A DNA stretch of 64,000 bases from NCBI GenBank assembly GCA_030544235.1, contig CM060466.1, positions 23,083,575 through 23,147,574 on the forward strand, written 5' to 3'. The notes beneath the pieces were generated by a model. The model did not search any database and was not told the origin of the DNA. It worked only from the letters and a program-made list of their open reading frames with translations. The DNA comes from Lepturacanthus savala (taxonomy: Eukaryota; Chordata; Actinopteri; Scombriformes; Trichiuridae). Each line of letters opens with the position of its first letter. Within the stretch, counting starts at the first letter, position 1. Of this stretch, positions 11,286 to 29,700 are shown one piece after another. The translations under genes and the position numbers were made by a program.

Positions 11286-14112
11286 TTTTTATTTTCTCCA
11301 TTTGTTGTGACAACAGGTCGTCAGCGTGCGACTCGTCTGTCCTACGTTTGACATTCAAATGTGCTGTTGTAACAGATCGTATTATTATGGCCCCGCAGGT
11401 CATCAGTGGATCAGAGATAATGGAGTGTCACCTTCTGCCCTTTCATTACGTCTTTTGTTTTCTCCACTCTGCCTTCTCACAAGCAGGACTTTCTTGTGAG
11501 ATTGATGTCGGACAAGTGCTGCTTTTCATAGCCGAAATGTAAAAAAAAGGGAAAAAAAAAAGAGTAAAATAATGAGAGCTATATTGAGGGAACGGAGAAG
11601 TGATGCAAACCGAGTGGAGCAGCACAGATCAAAGCTCTCCCTCACTCCTCAGACTCTCTTTACTCTGAAAGCCTTGTCCAGCAACAGGAGTTATTTAAAG
11701 AAACTGCAGGTTTGAGAATGCACCGATGCCACATGTATAGATTCGGTAGGACAATTTGTGCATGTGCAGCAGTCCAGTGCAGCAGGACGCTGACAGAACG
11801 AGGTGAGGCGACGCACAGACTGACAGGACCGATCTTTTAATTAGTTTAGTCTCCCGCTTCCCCAAAAAAAGACTCTACTATTCTCTTTCAGACGTCCATT
11901 CTGCTTACTTCGCTGTTCACTCCCTATACCAACCCAGCAACCTTGGGATGCATTGCAACACATGTAACTACTTCTTGACAATTAACTGTTACCTAGCAAC
12001 TGGCTCTTTTTCCAGCGATGGGGAGAGGAGGGAGGGTGTAGAGAGAGAGAGAGAGAGGCAGAGATTTATACAGTATTCCCACAGCATCTTAACTGGATTG
12101 GATGCAACAATGCATCGACAATACAATACCAAAATGGAAAGTACAGCCTGAGCTTAACGCCCACACGTAGCAGTGTAGAGAGGAGAAGGAGGAGGGAGGA
12201 GAGGAAAAAGAAGAGCTGCTGGTTGATGTAGGATACAGATTACACTAGGATGAAAGGGGGATGAAACACATTCTGGGGGAATCACAAGGAAACAAAAGAG
12301 GAATTGACAAGTGGCGAGTGTGCAGACGCAGGTTTAGAATGAGATAAAAGTGCGAGCGGGGAGAGAAACCGGGGAGGAAAAAAAAGAAGGAGAAACATGC
12401 CACACTGCAGTATGCAGCGTGGATGACAAGCAGAGTTGTAGAGAGAAGGAGCAGAAAGAAACCGGTTGCTGTAGAAACACTTGGCGAAGTTTTAATGAAG
12501 GCATAAAGTTAGACGCCAGCGCCCACAACACACACACACTTACACAGATGCACACACACACACACTTAAAATCTCAAAATCAGAGTCACACAATCACCGT
12601 ACACAAAACAAGCATTGTAATTATGGCAGCAGATAATAGGCAGCTCCTGCTGGGCTGATCCTGACTTCAGCTGAGCTAAAACAAAAGATCGAGTCTCCAT
12701 GTATGAGGGTAAAGTCTGATCACAGCAGCAGGAGAGCACTGACACCCTGTGGTAAGACACGGCAGCCATGATGGACACGATGCACGGCTCAATCAACTCC
12801 TCTTCAACCCTATATCAGGGTTTGTGGTTGCTTTATTGGTGGAGTTTCAGGAAAGCAGGAAACTTGAAGGGATATTGCCAAAACTGTCACGTGGTGTAAC
12901 GCTAAAAACCTGATAGTTTAAAACACATGCTATCACCTAGTTTTATATTCTAGGTAGAATATTTAAAATGTATCGTTCTTTTTCTGTTACACCATTTGAT
13001 ACTTAATGTAAAAAAAATCACACAAAATCATGATTTTTTTGTAAAAAAAAAAAAATGACACAAATGGACTTTGAAATTAGAAGAAACCAACATGAACACA
13101 AAATGTACATTTTGAGAGACCTGATGAATGCTTCTTAAAACTGCATTTTAAAAAGTTTTAGACTTTCTCATCTTGCCAAACATTATTTATCACTGACCCT
13201 AAAAAGGGCGATGATGACAACTTCCATGTGGGCCCTCAAGGCAATAATTTGCAGTCGTTTTAATGTAAAAGTATGAACCTGATCAGAAGTTTTTTGATAT
13301 AAAACAGGTCAAAGAAAATAATTTCTAATTTGCTCTAACCACTAGTGACATTAATTTGTAAGTATTTGACATTTTTTGTCACATTTTCTATTCTGCTCTT
13401 ATATATTTGAATGAAGCACTTGTTATGTTTAAGGACGTTGCTTCTTCTTTTCACTGTAAAAGGTCATTTTAAGTTAATTCCAGCAATGTCAAAGTATATT
13501 TTTTCTAAAGATGTTTTATTTTTTTTAAAGCTGTTAATTGCTCATATTCCAATAAATGAAAAGGCAAAAAAAAGGCTTAAACATTTGGAAACAACCAAGT
13601 TGAACTATTGCTTAACAAGTTTGTCAAGCTGTTGTTTGAAAGGTCTGTGCTAAGAGAACATATCAGTTTTAAAGTTGTTAGTCCCAAGAATAGTTGGAAA
13701 AAAGCATGTGAGTAAAGTGTGATACAGCTAGTAACACAGATGTAAAGTTATTTGAGAAAGGTGCTTTGTTGCACAGTAAGAAACACACAGTAATAACCTC
13801 AGGAGTTTATTGAAGACGTTATCGTATTCACTACAGAATAATGCATCAGTCCGTAGAGGTGTGGATTTCAGGGGGTTGCAGGGGATATATGTCCCCTCAA
13901 TGACTACATGTGCAGTTGTAAAATATAATATGACAGGACCTTTATTTTGAAAATAAAGGAGGACAGCATAAATCCCGTTGAATTTCAGGGGAATAAATAT
14001 TTGTGAGCATGTGAATATTTAGAATGTTGTTTTCCTTTTTTGCGCCATGCATTAAAAATACACTCTGCACGTTTCCAAGCTACATTTCACCCATTTCCCA
14101 CAGTCTCTGTGT
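11286..14112. other. Intergenic spacer between grin2b and the minus-strand gene
   Basis: No exon recognised. It contains purine-rich stretches (about 12015-12060, 12180-12215, 12355-12460) and CA-rich sequence at 12528-12562. Near the right end, TTTATT at 13941-13946 reads as AATAAA on the minus strand and could be the poly(A) signal of the minus-strand gene ending at 14113. Confidence 0.5.
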
Positions 14113-16999
14113 CTACGTGTCGCTGTGAACCACCTTCACCTGTCCGTCCTCGGTCCTGAACACCTTGACCCTCCTCCTCCTCACCACGCGGCTCCCCCTC
14201 CCCTCGGTGCCGGGCTGCCTCGCGCTCTCCTCCCCCGGGTCTCGGTATCCGTGGTGACGGAGGAACGGTTCCAGTGTTGCTAGGCGACGGTTGAGCTCGG
14301 TGATGCGGCGGCGCAGCAGCGACACTTCCGTGAACAGGTCGCTGACGGACTCGGACAGAGGGCGGACCCTGCACGAGGACCAAACGAGGGTCAGCTTCAC
14401 GTGCGACGAGGACGTAACATCGCGATACGTCTCGCGCACCGCACGAAATACCGCGCGGAGACAAAGAAGAAGACAACTTAGTGACCCGAGTCAATTCTGG
14501 AAACATTTTTGGAAAACCATAGTCGATGTAAAACAACACGCATAATTAAAATTGAAGCGAAACATGTTAGTACTTAAAAATAAATAAATAACCTCTATTA
14601 TTATTCTTTATATCCTTTTAGGTAAATTTCACGTCTATAAATGTAAACTCATCACCATCATTTAAATTATTTCTGATTGAAATTGATCTCTACTTTAAAT
14701 CTATTAAATTAATAAAAAAATATACTCATAGATATATATTCGGAAATTTTAATCAATAATAAACTGTCACAATGATTAATTATTTTGGAAGATTAAACTA
14801 TAAAGTCCGTCCGATTTTTTGTGTTTTTTATTTTATATACAGATGTATATTTCTTTGTTATATAATATGTTTATTATATTATTATATTTATTTCATATGC
14901 ATGTGGTTGTTTTATACCTACTGTATGTGAACCGCCTGAATTGTTTGTACAATTTAAGTTATTAATAAAGTTTTGGAGGAAAAACAAAACAGACATCTTT
15001 GTGGCCTGGTTGACCACAGTTACTGCTGCAGTCATTCTGCTATCTCTACACATGAATTAAAACAAATCCACAGTCCTCCTGATCAAAGAAATGTGAAGTT
15101 TATCTAAAGCTAATGTAAAGCTGTCAAATCAAGTATACAGCTTTCCAAGTCTTTTTAGCGCCAGAGTTATTCCTTGTTACGATACTTCCACCACAGTTCC
15201 ACAGGGAAACACTGTCTGACAAATGAGAGAAGGTGATAAACGTGTCTAAACGTGGTAGATATCTCCAACTGAGACTAACTATATAAGCTACAGATAACCA
15301 TAAAATGACTGCATGGACACTAGCGATGCAACTGATCTATATATAGTCTGATAGATGTAGTTTGTATTCATTTATTTCATCCATTTATTTGTTTCACAGC
15401 AGCCGTGATGAAACAGTAAACACAGATGTTACTAATCACATTTATTAACTTTCTGTTTACTTCCTATTTGGCTGCTGTGAAAGTGACTAGAAGCTTTTGC
15501 ATCTTTTTTCAATGTGGCAAGTCAAGCTGTATACAGAGGTGTACATGAAGCTCTAAATGACAAACACATGCTAAATTAACCTATATCACACCTGATGCAG
15601 GTACATGGCATCATCTGCCAGCAGGGTGTGAACGTGTGTGTGTGTGAATGGGTGAATGCTGCTGTTGTAAAGTGTGATATAAATGTCCATTTATCATCTT
15701 TTTGGCATTAAATTTAATCATCTTTTTTGTACTGTGGTCAAACCTTCAGTAATTGCTGCAACCCAGAACTATAGAATACATAATGTAATTTATAACTCTG
15801 TGATTAATAGCGTTTCCAACTAGTCAGCATTTGTTTTAATAGGCTGACTTGACTTCACTCAAGTTGACGACTTAACTTTATTTAATACAAATTGTGACTT
15901 GACTGGACTTGATTTAATCTGACTTGACTTGACATAACCTATGACTTGCCAAAAAAAATGACTTGGGACTTGGTAGCAACAGCCCTGGATGCTATAAATA
16001 AGCGTAATATTAACATGCAGTCAAGTATTTCATAAGGTCATGACCAACCATACATATATATATATGGTCTAAATACCATATCTTCCTTGAGCCATTTCTA
16101 TAATTTCTTTATTTATTTTGTGTAAGAAGTATGGTGAAACTTACCCTTAAGTTCAAACTGTTACTACTGTATAATATGAATTGTAAAAACAAAACTAAAC
16201 ATTGTTATGATGGATATGGAGGGAATTTTATTTATAAAATTATTTATTTTTATTTTTTTATTTATCTTTATAAATTTTTTGTATTTTCTGCCTGAATATC
16301 AAAACCTGTAAATCATAAGAGAAGTTATGTTAAGAAAGAAAGGTGGAAAAAAGAGGAAAATATATTGCAATGTTTGTAATCTGTCGGCCTAAATAAAGAC
16401 ATATTTACAGAAAAATCATCTGATACATAATTATAGATTCTGTTTTAAAGTGATGAAGCAGAATAAACCCTGCTGGTTTCGTGTTTTTAGGAGATTGATG
16501 TTAAATTACCTGGAGTAGTCTGGCAGCAGTGCACTGGGCTGTGAGTGCAGCAGAGTTTTGATCTCGCTGAAAATGCGTTTTCCCCAAGTGTCTAAAACTC
16601 TGGTGACGCTGCGCACCGAGGCCACGTTCACTCGATCAGCTGGAATGAAAACAACAGCATCAGGCTGCGATTTACAGGGAAAGGGGCCTCATAGAGGAAC
16701 CAGGAGTGTTGGCCACTCAGAGAAGCACATGTGTTATAATTATTTTATTGCAGTTATCTCATCTCTGTAGAATTTTTTTTCATCATGAAATGGAAACCGA
16801 TTAGTTTCAGTTCAACTTGTGAGTTATTTCATATAGTGAGTGATTTTTGAAAAGTAAAAACACAGTCTTGTGATTTACCTCCCTCTCTATAGTTCCAGTA
16901 CCCATAATCCAGTTCATTCACCTCCTCCCTGCTGTCTGAATGGGCCATGGTTGCCGTGGCAACCACCATCAGCACCATCAATAGAGCAGGAGGATCCAT
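14113..16999 (-). CDS. Unrecognised small secreted coiled-coil protein (168 aa, 3 exons)
   Basis: Exons on the minus strand: 16999-16879, 16639-16510 and 14368-14113; junction phases 1 and 2 close perfectly to 168 codons plus stop. Start MDPPALLMVLMVVATATMAHS looks like a cleavable signal peptide. It is followed by an acidic/aromatic stretch (ELDYGYWNYREG) and a middle region (TRVLDTWGKRIFSEIKTLL). Then comes a heptad-like coiled coil, about residues 95-125 (FTEVSLLRRRITELNRRLATLEPFL), and a basic, disordered tail (VVRRRRVKVFR). No cysteines, enzyme motif or transmembrane helix after the signal peptide. Gene structure strongly supports a real gene; I do not recognise the family. A non-coding 5' exon may exist near 18310-18480 (donor-like TTGTGAGTATC on the minus strand at about 18309). 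Function unknown; secretion is inferred only from the N-terminus. Confidence 0.75.
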
Positions 17000-19312
17000 G
17001 ACGAGCAAACGCTCCCCTTTTGTGAAATGGAAAAGTGAAATGGAAGTGAAAAAATAATGAAACACAGAATTTACTTTTCTTTTTTCATTCAGCAGCATGA
17101 AGACGAGCACTCACAGCTGTCTCTTTTATAGTTCACATTCTATATTTGACTCTTCTAGATTTCTAGTTTATTTTACTTGTTAGTTTGAAGTTTTAAAATC
17201 AGAAATTACAAAATACCTTAATTAAGTTAGTGTGATGCACAAAATAAGCTCCAACTCATCCCAAATGCAATGTACTCTTTAATAATGATAATCCAATAAT
17301 AATATACCTGGGCCAATTCTATTGAATGCAAATAATAATTGGGAACTTTTATACTTTTATACTTTTATACGTTTATGTAAAATGAACTTTTAAAATGTTT
17401 ACTTGAATTGGAATACTTTTAAGGCACTATTTGTGTTCCTCTACCGCCGCCTTTAAGTCTTTGAAACTGAAAAAAGTCCATATATCAAAAAAAGAACAAT
17501 GATAATTAAAGCCATTATGGCAATTAATATTTATGACTGATAATTACTTTAAATAAAGTTTAAAAAATGTCTTTTTTTGTCTAGTGACAGTCTATTCTGT
17601 GTTTCAGAGTTCAGGGAAGTCTTCATTGAATCTCCAAACCCATGACTTCATGTGTGAGTGTAAAAAATAACGGAACAGAGAAGGTGAAGGTAGGTGACCC
17701 AGATAAAGAGCAGGAATCCATCCAAAGCCTGAGTCACTGCCCACTACAAAGCCAGTGACTCATTTGTTTAGGTATTATAAATGTTTTCATGTGAATTGAG
17801 AAGCTGATCAAAGGAACAGAGAAAATCAGCCATACAATGATACCTGATCCAGCTGCCTCCACATCTGGAGAAACACTAAACAATCAAACTGTGGACCTCC
17901 TCATTAGAAGACTGGAAGAACTTTTTGGGAGCATCTGTATTTTAGTTGCGTTTTCATATTTCTATCAACTTTCACTTTTAATCCACTTTATTTACACTGA
18001 CCTTTACTTACTACAGATTTAAAAAATGGTGGAAACAGACATCAACAACATATTATGAGCCTGACATGTGACATGTGACACACATGGTTTGGAAGCGAAT
18101 CCTGGACCAAGTTTACACAAGTGTGATGAGGAAACCTAAAGCCTCCAGTGATGCATAAACCCTGAGAATAAACTTCTCTGCTTGACAACATTTACTTTTA
18201 CCTTGAATACTTAAGTACATTTAACGTGTTTATTATTCAATAGGCGACTTTAACGTCTACTGAAGCCAAAATCAGCCAATAAAAACTTAGCAAATGAGCC
18301 GATACTCACAATTTGAAATGATGACGATGCTTCAGTCTCAGCAGGAAGTCTTTCTGCGATGTAGTTTGAATACAAGCTGCTTCTCTCTGCTCTCGCCTCC
18401 GTCAGCGCCTGTTCTTTTCTCCTTTTTTTCTCCCCTTTTCTTATTTTTTCTGATGTTTTCTCCACCCTCAGCTTGCAGCTGTGGTATAATTACGAAAAGA
18501 GCGTGCAGGTCCAATGCGGGGACACTGAAATAAAACTATTCTTTCATGGAGATCTGCCTGATTTCACAAGCTGACAGTCTCCAAACTTCAACTCTCTGTC
18601 TCTCCCTCCGGTGACATCCAGCTGTTTCCAGAGCACAACAGGTATCGCTGATGATGTGATGTCACAGCTGGCAGGATCAGGTTTCTCCAGTAATGTACAG
18701 TGGTCTCTGTGAAACCTGTGAGTTACAGAGCTTTGCACCTGTCTTTGCTTCCCTTTGTCTGCCCCTTTCACCCTCACCAAGGAAGGCAGCTCATGAATGA
18801 ATGATTTGTTTAGAGTTTAGAGTTTTCACTATGGATGAAAGGTTTAAAGTTGCCTAAAGTTACACTAGAATGTTCAAAAATTGGAGTCACTTTATTCTTT
18901 AATGTTACATAAGTGACACACAACGTTCTATGTATGTCCACAGTCATCCACTATCAAGACCTTTTTGATTGAAATCATTAATAAACACAATATTTTCTGC
19001 ATCTTGATAAAGTTTTTGTGTTTTCCCAAAAACTTAAAAAAAAAAAAAATGACTTAGGCCACTATTTTAATAGGGTGACAACATTGTACTTCTAACTCCA
19101 GTATTTGACAACAACACTCAAGATTTACATACATATCATCAAGTCAATTAAATGTTATTTATGTAGTGTAAAATCATATTTCACAGCTCTGTACAACAAC
19201 ACAACATCCACTGACTTTGAACCCTCGAATCGAAGGAAAAACTCTCTAAAAAAGTAATTAGCTCCTCAAATACTGCTTAGGATCCACAAAATAATAAAAC
19301 GATATGCAGCAC

Positions 19313-19607
19313 TGTTCAAGACCTCCTTGGTCCTGGGTCTGGGACCTTTCTGTGTGGAGTTTGCATGTTCTTGCCGTGTCTGCGTGTCTTCCTCCCACAG
19401 TCCAAAAACATGCTGAGGTTAATTGGCAACTCTAAATTGCCCGTAGGTGTGAGTGTGTGAGTGAATGGTGTTTGTGCCCCACGATTGGCTGGCGACCATC
19501 TGGGGTGTATTCCTGCCTCTCGCTGTAACGCGCTGGGATTGGCTCCAGCAGACCCCTGTGACCCTAATGAGGAATAAGCAGGTATAGAAAATGACTGACT
19601 GACTGAC
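19313..19607 (+). mobile_element. 5'-truncated tRNA-derived SINE with LINE-like tail
   Basis: This copy begins exactly in a pol III B-box-like sequence (GTTCAAGACC). It continues through the conserved block around 'CATGCTGAGGTTAATTGG' and ends in a (GACT)n tail. It is flanked by the 8-bp direct repeat TGCAGCAC (19305-19312 and 19608-19615), as expected of target-primed retrotransposition with 5' truncation. A longer copy lies on the opposite strand at 41512-41879 and a diverged one near 28676-28931. Confidence 0.75.
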
Positions 19608-19695
19608 TGCAGCACACTCCAAAAGGCCTAATCTGGATTTTTAATTCTTCTAATACTACAGAAACACATTCCATTACAACAGTGAAGAACTACTA

Positions 19696-19698
<3 letters not shown>

Positions 19699-19747
<49 letters not shown>

Positions 19748-19752
19748 CTAAA

Positions 19753-19817
<65 letters not shown>
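19699..19817. repeat. (TA)n microsatellite pair
   Basis: Two long perfect (TA)n runs separated by a short 'CAATCTAAAGTTT' interruption. Confidence 0.95.
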
Positions 19818-19819
<2 letters not shown>

Positions 19820-20508
19820 ACCAATGGATATATATATTAAATCAACCAATCAGATGAGAGGCTTATTAATATTAATGAACCAAGCACAAAATGACGTGTC
19901 TTTCTAGAAGATTGAAAGATGAGATGATCTTTGGTTTTGGCAAAAAACACAAAAAACACAAATATATCTTGCTAGGAAATATCTAAACTTCAAATAAAAC
20001 CCATAGAAGTGCAGGATATTGGACTTTTAAAGTTCCCCGCTATGATTTTTTCTTCAAACTGCTAATCCATCAATGTTTTATAGTAAGTAAAGGATTTGTG
20101 TAGTTTACTCCCCAGGATGGAGTGAAGATGAAGAGTTGTGGAGACGGGATATGAAAATGGAATCAATTATTCTTTATTTACTGGCATCCAGATGTTATTC
20201 CATCACTCTTTGGTTCTTTCTTTCTTTCTCCCTGCGTGTCTGATTTCATGCTGAGGCTTGAGGTGAGGTCAGAGTTGGCCGCCAACACAAGCCGAGAGAA
20301 AAATCATGAAAAGGTCCAGGAAGGAAGGCGTAAAGGGAGAAAGGAAAACAGACAGACAAATGGGGTTAAATAATAATAACCGCAGCACTTCAACATCTGC
20401 ACGCCTCGCCTGGAGCGATTTGACAGAGAATTACTGAGGTGAAGAAGTCACACAACCATCGACAGCTGGTTCACATTAACAACTGGCAATTTGTCACCAT
20501 CGGCTGAA

Positions 20509-20511
<3 letters not shown>

Positions 20512-20564
<53 letters not shown>
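20512..20564. repeat. (CT)n microsatellite
   Basis: About 26 uninterrupted CT units, roughly 450 bases upstream of the nfam1 start codon. Confidence 0.95.
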
Positions 20565-20567
<3 letters not shown>

Positions 20568-20893
20568 ATACTTGAGTCTTTTCCCTTCTTCTACCTTTAA
20601 AAAAAACACATGATGAGCTCTGTACTCGTTGCTCATGCTTTTATTTCTCCGATACTGTCTCACTGTGGGGAAAAGCCAACATTGCACCTCAATTCACAAC
20701 AAGCAGCTGCTGCAACCAGAAACGCAGCCTCTTAACACGAGTCAAAGCAAGTCAGGAGCTGTTTTTGTACAATTTATAATGATCATTAAAATTATAATTA
20801 TGATGTTAATTACATTTTAATAGTCATGCTGTAATTTATTTGTTTCTTTTAGTGAGACCAATGTCCCCAGTGTCCAGACACATAGAAAACTCG

Positions 20894-20930
20894 CACTTCC
20901 TCAGGAACTGTCTTTAACAGAACAGGAAGT
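20894..20930 (+). promoter_or_regulatory. ETS/PU.1-like sites upstream of nfam1
   Basis: CACTTCCTC (20894-20902) and ACAGGAAGT (20922-20930) are two GGAA-core ETS motifs in opposite orientation, about 85-120 bases before the nfam1 ATG. Mammalian NFAM1 is expressed in myeloid and B cells, where PU.1 acts on such sites. That link is inference from motif and family biology; no TATA box was identified. Confidence 0.35.
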
Positions 20931-21012
20931 CTAACACTTCAGTATCTGTCACAAGAAAAAAAGAACACGGAAAAAGCCCATTGAAAGAGGAGAAGACGGA
21001 GAAGATTATCTC

Positions 21013-25768
<4,756 letters not shown>

Positions 25769-25891
25769 ATCATAAACATGAATCACAATCATGAGACACA
25801 TGTGTTTCAAAATATTGTTTATAATATATCAGCAGATTAGATTTGTTTGTGTAACGTGGGCGTTCGATAAGTGGAGGCCTGGATCACTCTC

Positions 25892-25897
25892 AATAAA
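25892..25897 (+). terminator. nfam1: nfam1 poly(A) signal candidate
   Basis: AATAAA 124 bases after the nfam1 stop codon, the first canonical hexamer downstream. Confidence 0.6.
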
Positions 25898-26788
25898 TAG
25901 AAAGAAGAAGCAGAATGGCGATGGATGACTTTCTCATGTAGTACTGTGCATGTCCCAACCTCTAACAACAGCAACCACACGTCCTGCCTCTAAGATCTCA
26001 TGTGACTTAACTAACAATCAGAAGCTAAGAGACATTAGACTGCAGTCAACACAAACACATTCAACAGATTGTCATTACTGTTCCCTGGATATGCAAGTAT
26101 GTAAATAATAAAAGCAGGAAATGAAAATATTTAAATAGACAATTGTAATTTTTTAGAAAATAACATGAATAAAAATAATGAACTGATTAATTTATAAATC
26201 TTACATTTGCTTTGCTTTGTTTTGTCACTGTCAAATAAATCAGTAGTATAAGAAGTATCTAAACTCTTTTATTCTCTTTTGCTCTTTTTAAAAGTGTAAA
26301 AATGTTAGAATGCTCTCAGAGATGTTTCTTGAATGTTTCTTAAGTAAAACTACAAAACAGCTAAATGTAGTAAATTAAAGCATTAACTAAAATGGCCTTT
26401 GTCAGTGTCACATCATTATGTATTATAGTATTTAGTTATTCATGGTATTGAATTTACATGTAAGCAGCATTTTAATGTTGTAGCTGGTTGAGCTGGACAT
26501 AATCCTACATATTTTATATTTGCTGTAGCAATGCATCATCAAGCAACGCAGGTTTTTGGAATTTCATCATACAAGTAACATACATATATATGTATAGAAT
26601 AAATAAATGTGCCCATTCAACCTGTCTTCTTTCTTGAAAGCACGTCTGCGTTTCAGTAACATCGCTCCTTATTTGGGCATTTCCGATCGAACCAACGTAA
26701 TTGTGACGTAAAAATTCTCGGAGCCAATAACAACGCTGCTGTCAGTCGCACTTCCTGGTTCGGTTTGCTTGTTTTTCCTGCATCAGTC
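25898..26788. other. nfam1-f8a spacer and f8a promoter region
   Basis: No exon recognised. The first 700 bases are AT-rich. From about 26640 to the f8a ATG the base composition becomes more balanced, with several CpGs, and includes ACGTAATTGTGACGTAA (CRE-like) and a CCAAT-type motif (GAGCCAATAACA), as expected of a TATA-less housekeeping promoter. The promoter call is inference. Confidence 0.4.
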
Positions 26789-29700
26789 ATGGCTGCAGAG
26801 GGAGATTTTCTGGCGAGATATCGCGCTGTATCTAATAAACTAAAAAAGTAAGGCTCCCATTTACATTAGCTCTAATAGAAACAGGACTGATTATCACGGT
26901 CGCTGCACATTTACTCTGCGATAATGTTGCGTAGAAGCGACCCAGCTAGCTAACGTTCACGTACTGTTCCTGTCCGTATGCTTTGTGTGTAATAATGTGA
27001 ATTAATTTGCATTAATGTGTATTATTATATGTTTCTGAGGTAGTACTGTATCGGTAGCGTGTGTTTGTGTTCACTAAACATGACTCACTATAGCGTTCCA
27101 GCTCCAGCTATCTAGCTGCAGCACAGTTAGCTAAACAAGCTAAGATTAATGATCCTCTCGCAGCTCGAGAGCTCGACTAACAATACTTTGATTTAACGTC
27201 ACTATAGTTTGATAACCATTAATAACTATAGATAAATAGACATGTTACACCGTTGACGGGTTTGTTTTTGTTTGTGTTTGGCAGACGTTTTCTACGGAAG
27301 CCTAATGTCGCTGAGGCAAGTGAACAGTTTGGTAAGTATCTTGGAATGCTTTTCTCATATATATATATATATATATTAATTAGTGGAATTTCTTGCTTTA
27401 TCAATCAGAGTAAAGGGTGGCTATTTTGAAGAAACTAGAATATAAAACATGTTTTCAGTTATTTCACCTTTTTTTTAAGTGCATAACTCAGATGTGTTAA
27501 TTCATAGTTTTGATGCCTTCAGTGAGAATCTACAATGTAAATTGTCATGAAAATAAAGAAAACACATTGAATGAGAAGGTGTGTCCAACATCTCACCCTA
27601 TTAAAATCTGGACTGTAATCAATTAATCTTTTTTGTCACACGAGATCAGCCAGAGAAGTTAAAGTGATGGGTGAGAACCTGGATTTGTGGATGTACAACT
27701 TTCCCAGTAAAACTAATAAAAATAGTGAAGTTGTTACATCTTAGACCTCCAGCTTCATTGAATAGTAATTTTTTAACAATACAACCAGTTAACCTGTGGT
27801 TATGACACAGTTATTCTTGAACATTACCATATTCACAGTGTGTATGAAATTATACTAAACAGCTTTTTTTTTACCCGGGGTTCGTGTCTTTAAAGCTCAA
27901 TTCATGTCTTAAAGCAACAGATGCACATATGGACACCCAAAGAGCATTTACTCACTGTAATTTATCCTGTTCATACTGGTGATTAAATGAGTATAAAATG
28001 AAGAGAAAGTAAAAAGACAATAAAATAATTTCGTAGCTCATTTGTTCTTGTTCTGTCCTTTCAGGTCAGTTAGCCAAGGAGCTGAAGCAGCAGGACTGTC
28101 TGCAGTATGCTGCCTTCTGTAACCTGGCCATGGCTCGGTAAGCAGAATCTTATGTTAATGTGCACTACCACCCTTTATACAAATGTGTAGATAAAAAAAG
28201 TACAGGTTTACAAGTTTTTTAGTCAGTTCTGAAACAATAGTCAGATGCCCATCAACACAGACGGAGGCTTTTACCTGCTGTAATAATTAGTGGTGGGAGA
28301 CAACCCTCAATCCTTGCTTTATGTAAATTATTTTCAAACATTTATGTGAAGCTTAAATGAGGCTTCAACCATCCAAATTAGTCAAGTCAAGTGGATATCT
28401 TCCACAGTTATGATCTTTTTTAATAAAAGAATCCCTCTTGTTAGTATCCTGTCATTCAGGTTCAACAGAGAAACGCATAAACAAACTTGTTACTAAACGT
28501 ACAATAAGGAGTCTGCTTCCACCTTTAATAATAATAATGATAATGCTTTCAATTTATATAGCACCCCCAGAGTGCTTTACAGAAACCGTTCTTCATTCAT
28601 ACCACATTCACACCAGTGTAGATGGAAGACTGACGTGTGCCATTTTGTGCCAAATGACCACCACCAAGACCATCCAAGTATCCATTTTCTTTAAGCTGGA
28701 GGCAGAGCTACAGGCTACACCCCAGACATGTCGCCAGTCCACTGTGGGGCACACACACCTTTCACTCACACACTCATACCCACGACCAATTTAGAGTCTC
28801 CAATTAACCTAGGCATGTTTTTGGACTGTGGAAGGAAGCTGGAGAAAACCACAAAAACAGGGGGAAGTCCTTGAACCTGCAGCCGTCTTGCTGTGAGGCA
28901 ACAGCACTACCCACTTAGCTGTTTTGCCGCCTTTGAGGCAACAGTTTGGGGAAAACCCTCTTTCTTGTGTCTACCCATATGCACAAAGCCAGGTCCATAA
29001 AGAAATGTTTTTCCCAGTTTGACGAGCTTGCACAGAGCCCTGACCTCACCCCCTTTAATCACCACTGAGACGACTGTGAGCCAGGACTTATCGCCCAACA
29101 TCACTGACTGACCTCATGCAGCTGAATGGAGGAAAAACAATCTCTGCAGCGGTTTCCAGAATATAATAATAATAATAATAAAGCCTTCCCAGAAAGGCAA
29201 GTTGAAGGGTTGAAACAGGTTCCACAACAACCTCATAAGCACGATACTACGAAAAGCACGATACTACGAAAAGCACGATACTACGAAAAGAATGAAAACA
29301 CACGTTAAACATGAAGTAAAACCTGACATGAAACAATTTATCATTGGTATCCCCTGAAAATGTAGTTTTGTGTGGAATTAATGCAGGAAAGTAATTAGAT
29401 GAGTGCTCTGGAGTGACGGTTCTGCTGCTTCAACTCAAACGTCAAATGAAACTTCTATCACTTGAGTGGCTTCACGCTGCTGATTTATTTAATATTCAAC
29501 ATTATGACAGAGGTAAAACATGTGCAACATTATTTTTACATGAAATTGTTCATTAAGGATCTACATGTCTCATATCATAATTGTAGAAGTCTTGACACCT
29601 TTTTCAGCTAAAACAACAACAGCAGCAGCACAGGGTGACAGACGTTGCTCATTGTCCAAGTGGCAGCCTGTATCATTCATAACATTCATAGACATGGTGT

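Larger units (their letters stand above)
17000..21012. other. Intergenic spacer between the minus-strand gene and nfam1
   Basis: No coding exon recognised apart from a possible non-coding first exon of the minus-strand gene near 18.3-18.5 kb. It contains a truncated SINE (19313-19607), a (TA)n block (19699-19817), a (CT)n block (20512-20564) and ETS-like motifs just upstream of nfam1. The open frames at 17837-18022, 18250-18533 and 18544-18780 have no homology that I recognise. Confidence 0.5.

Noticed and set aside
18250..18780. Short frames on both strands at 18.3-18.8 kb
   Set aside because: No homology; the region may hold a non-coding first exon of the minus-strand gene, but coding is not supported.
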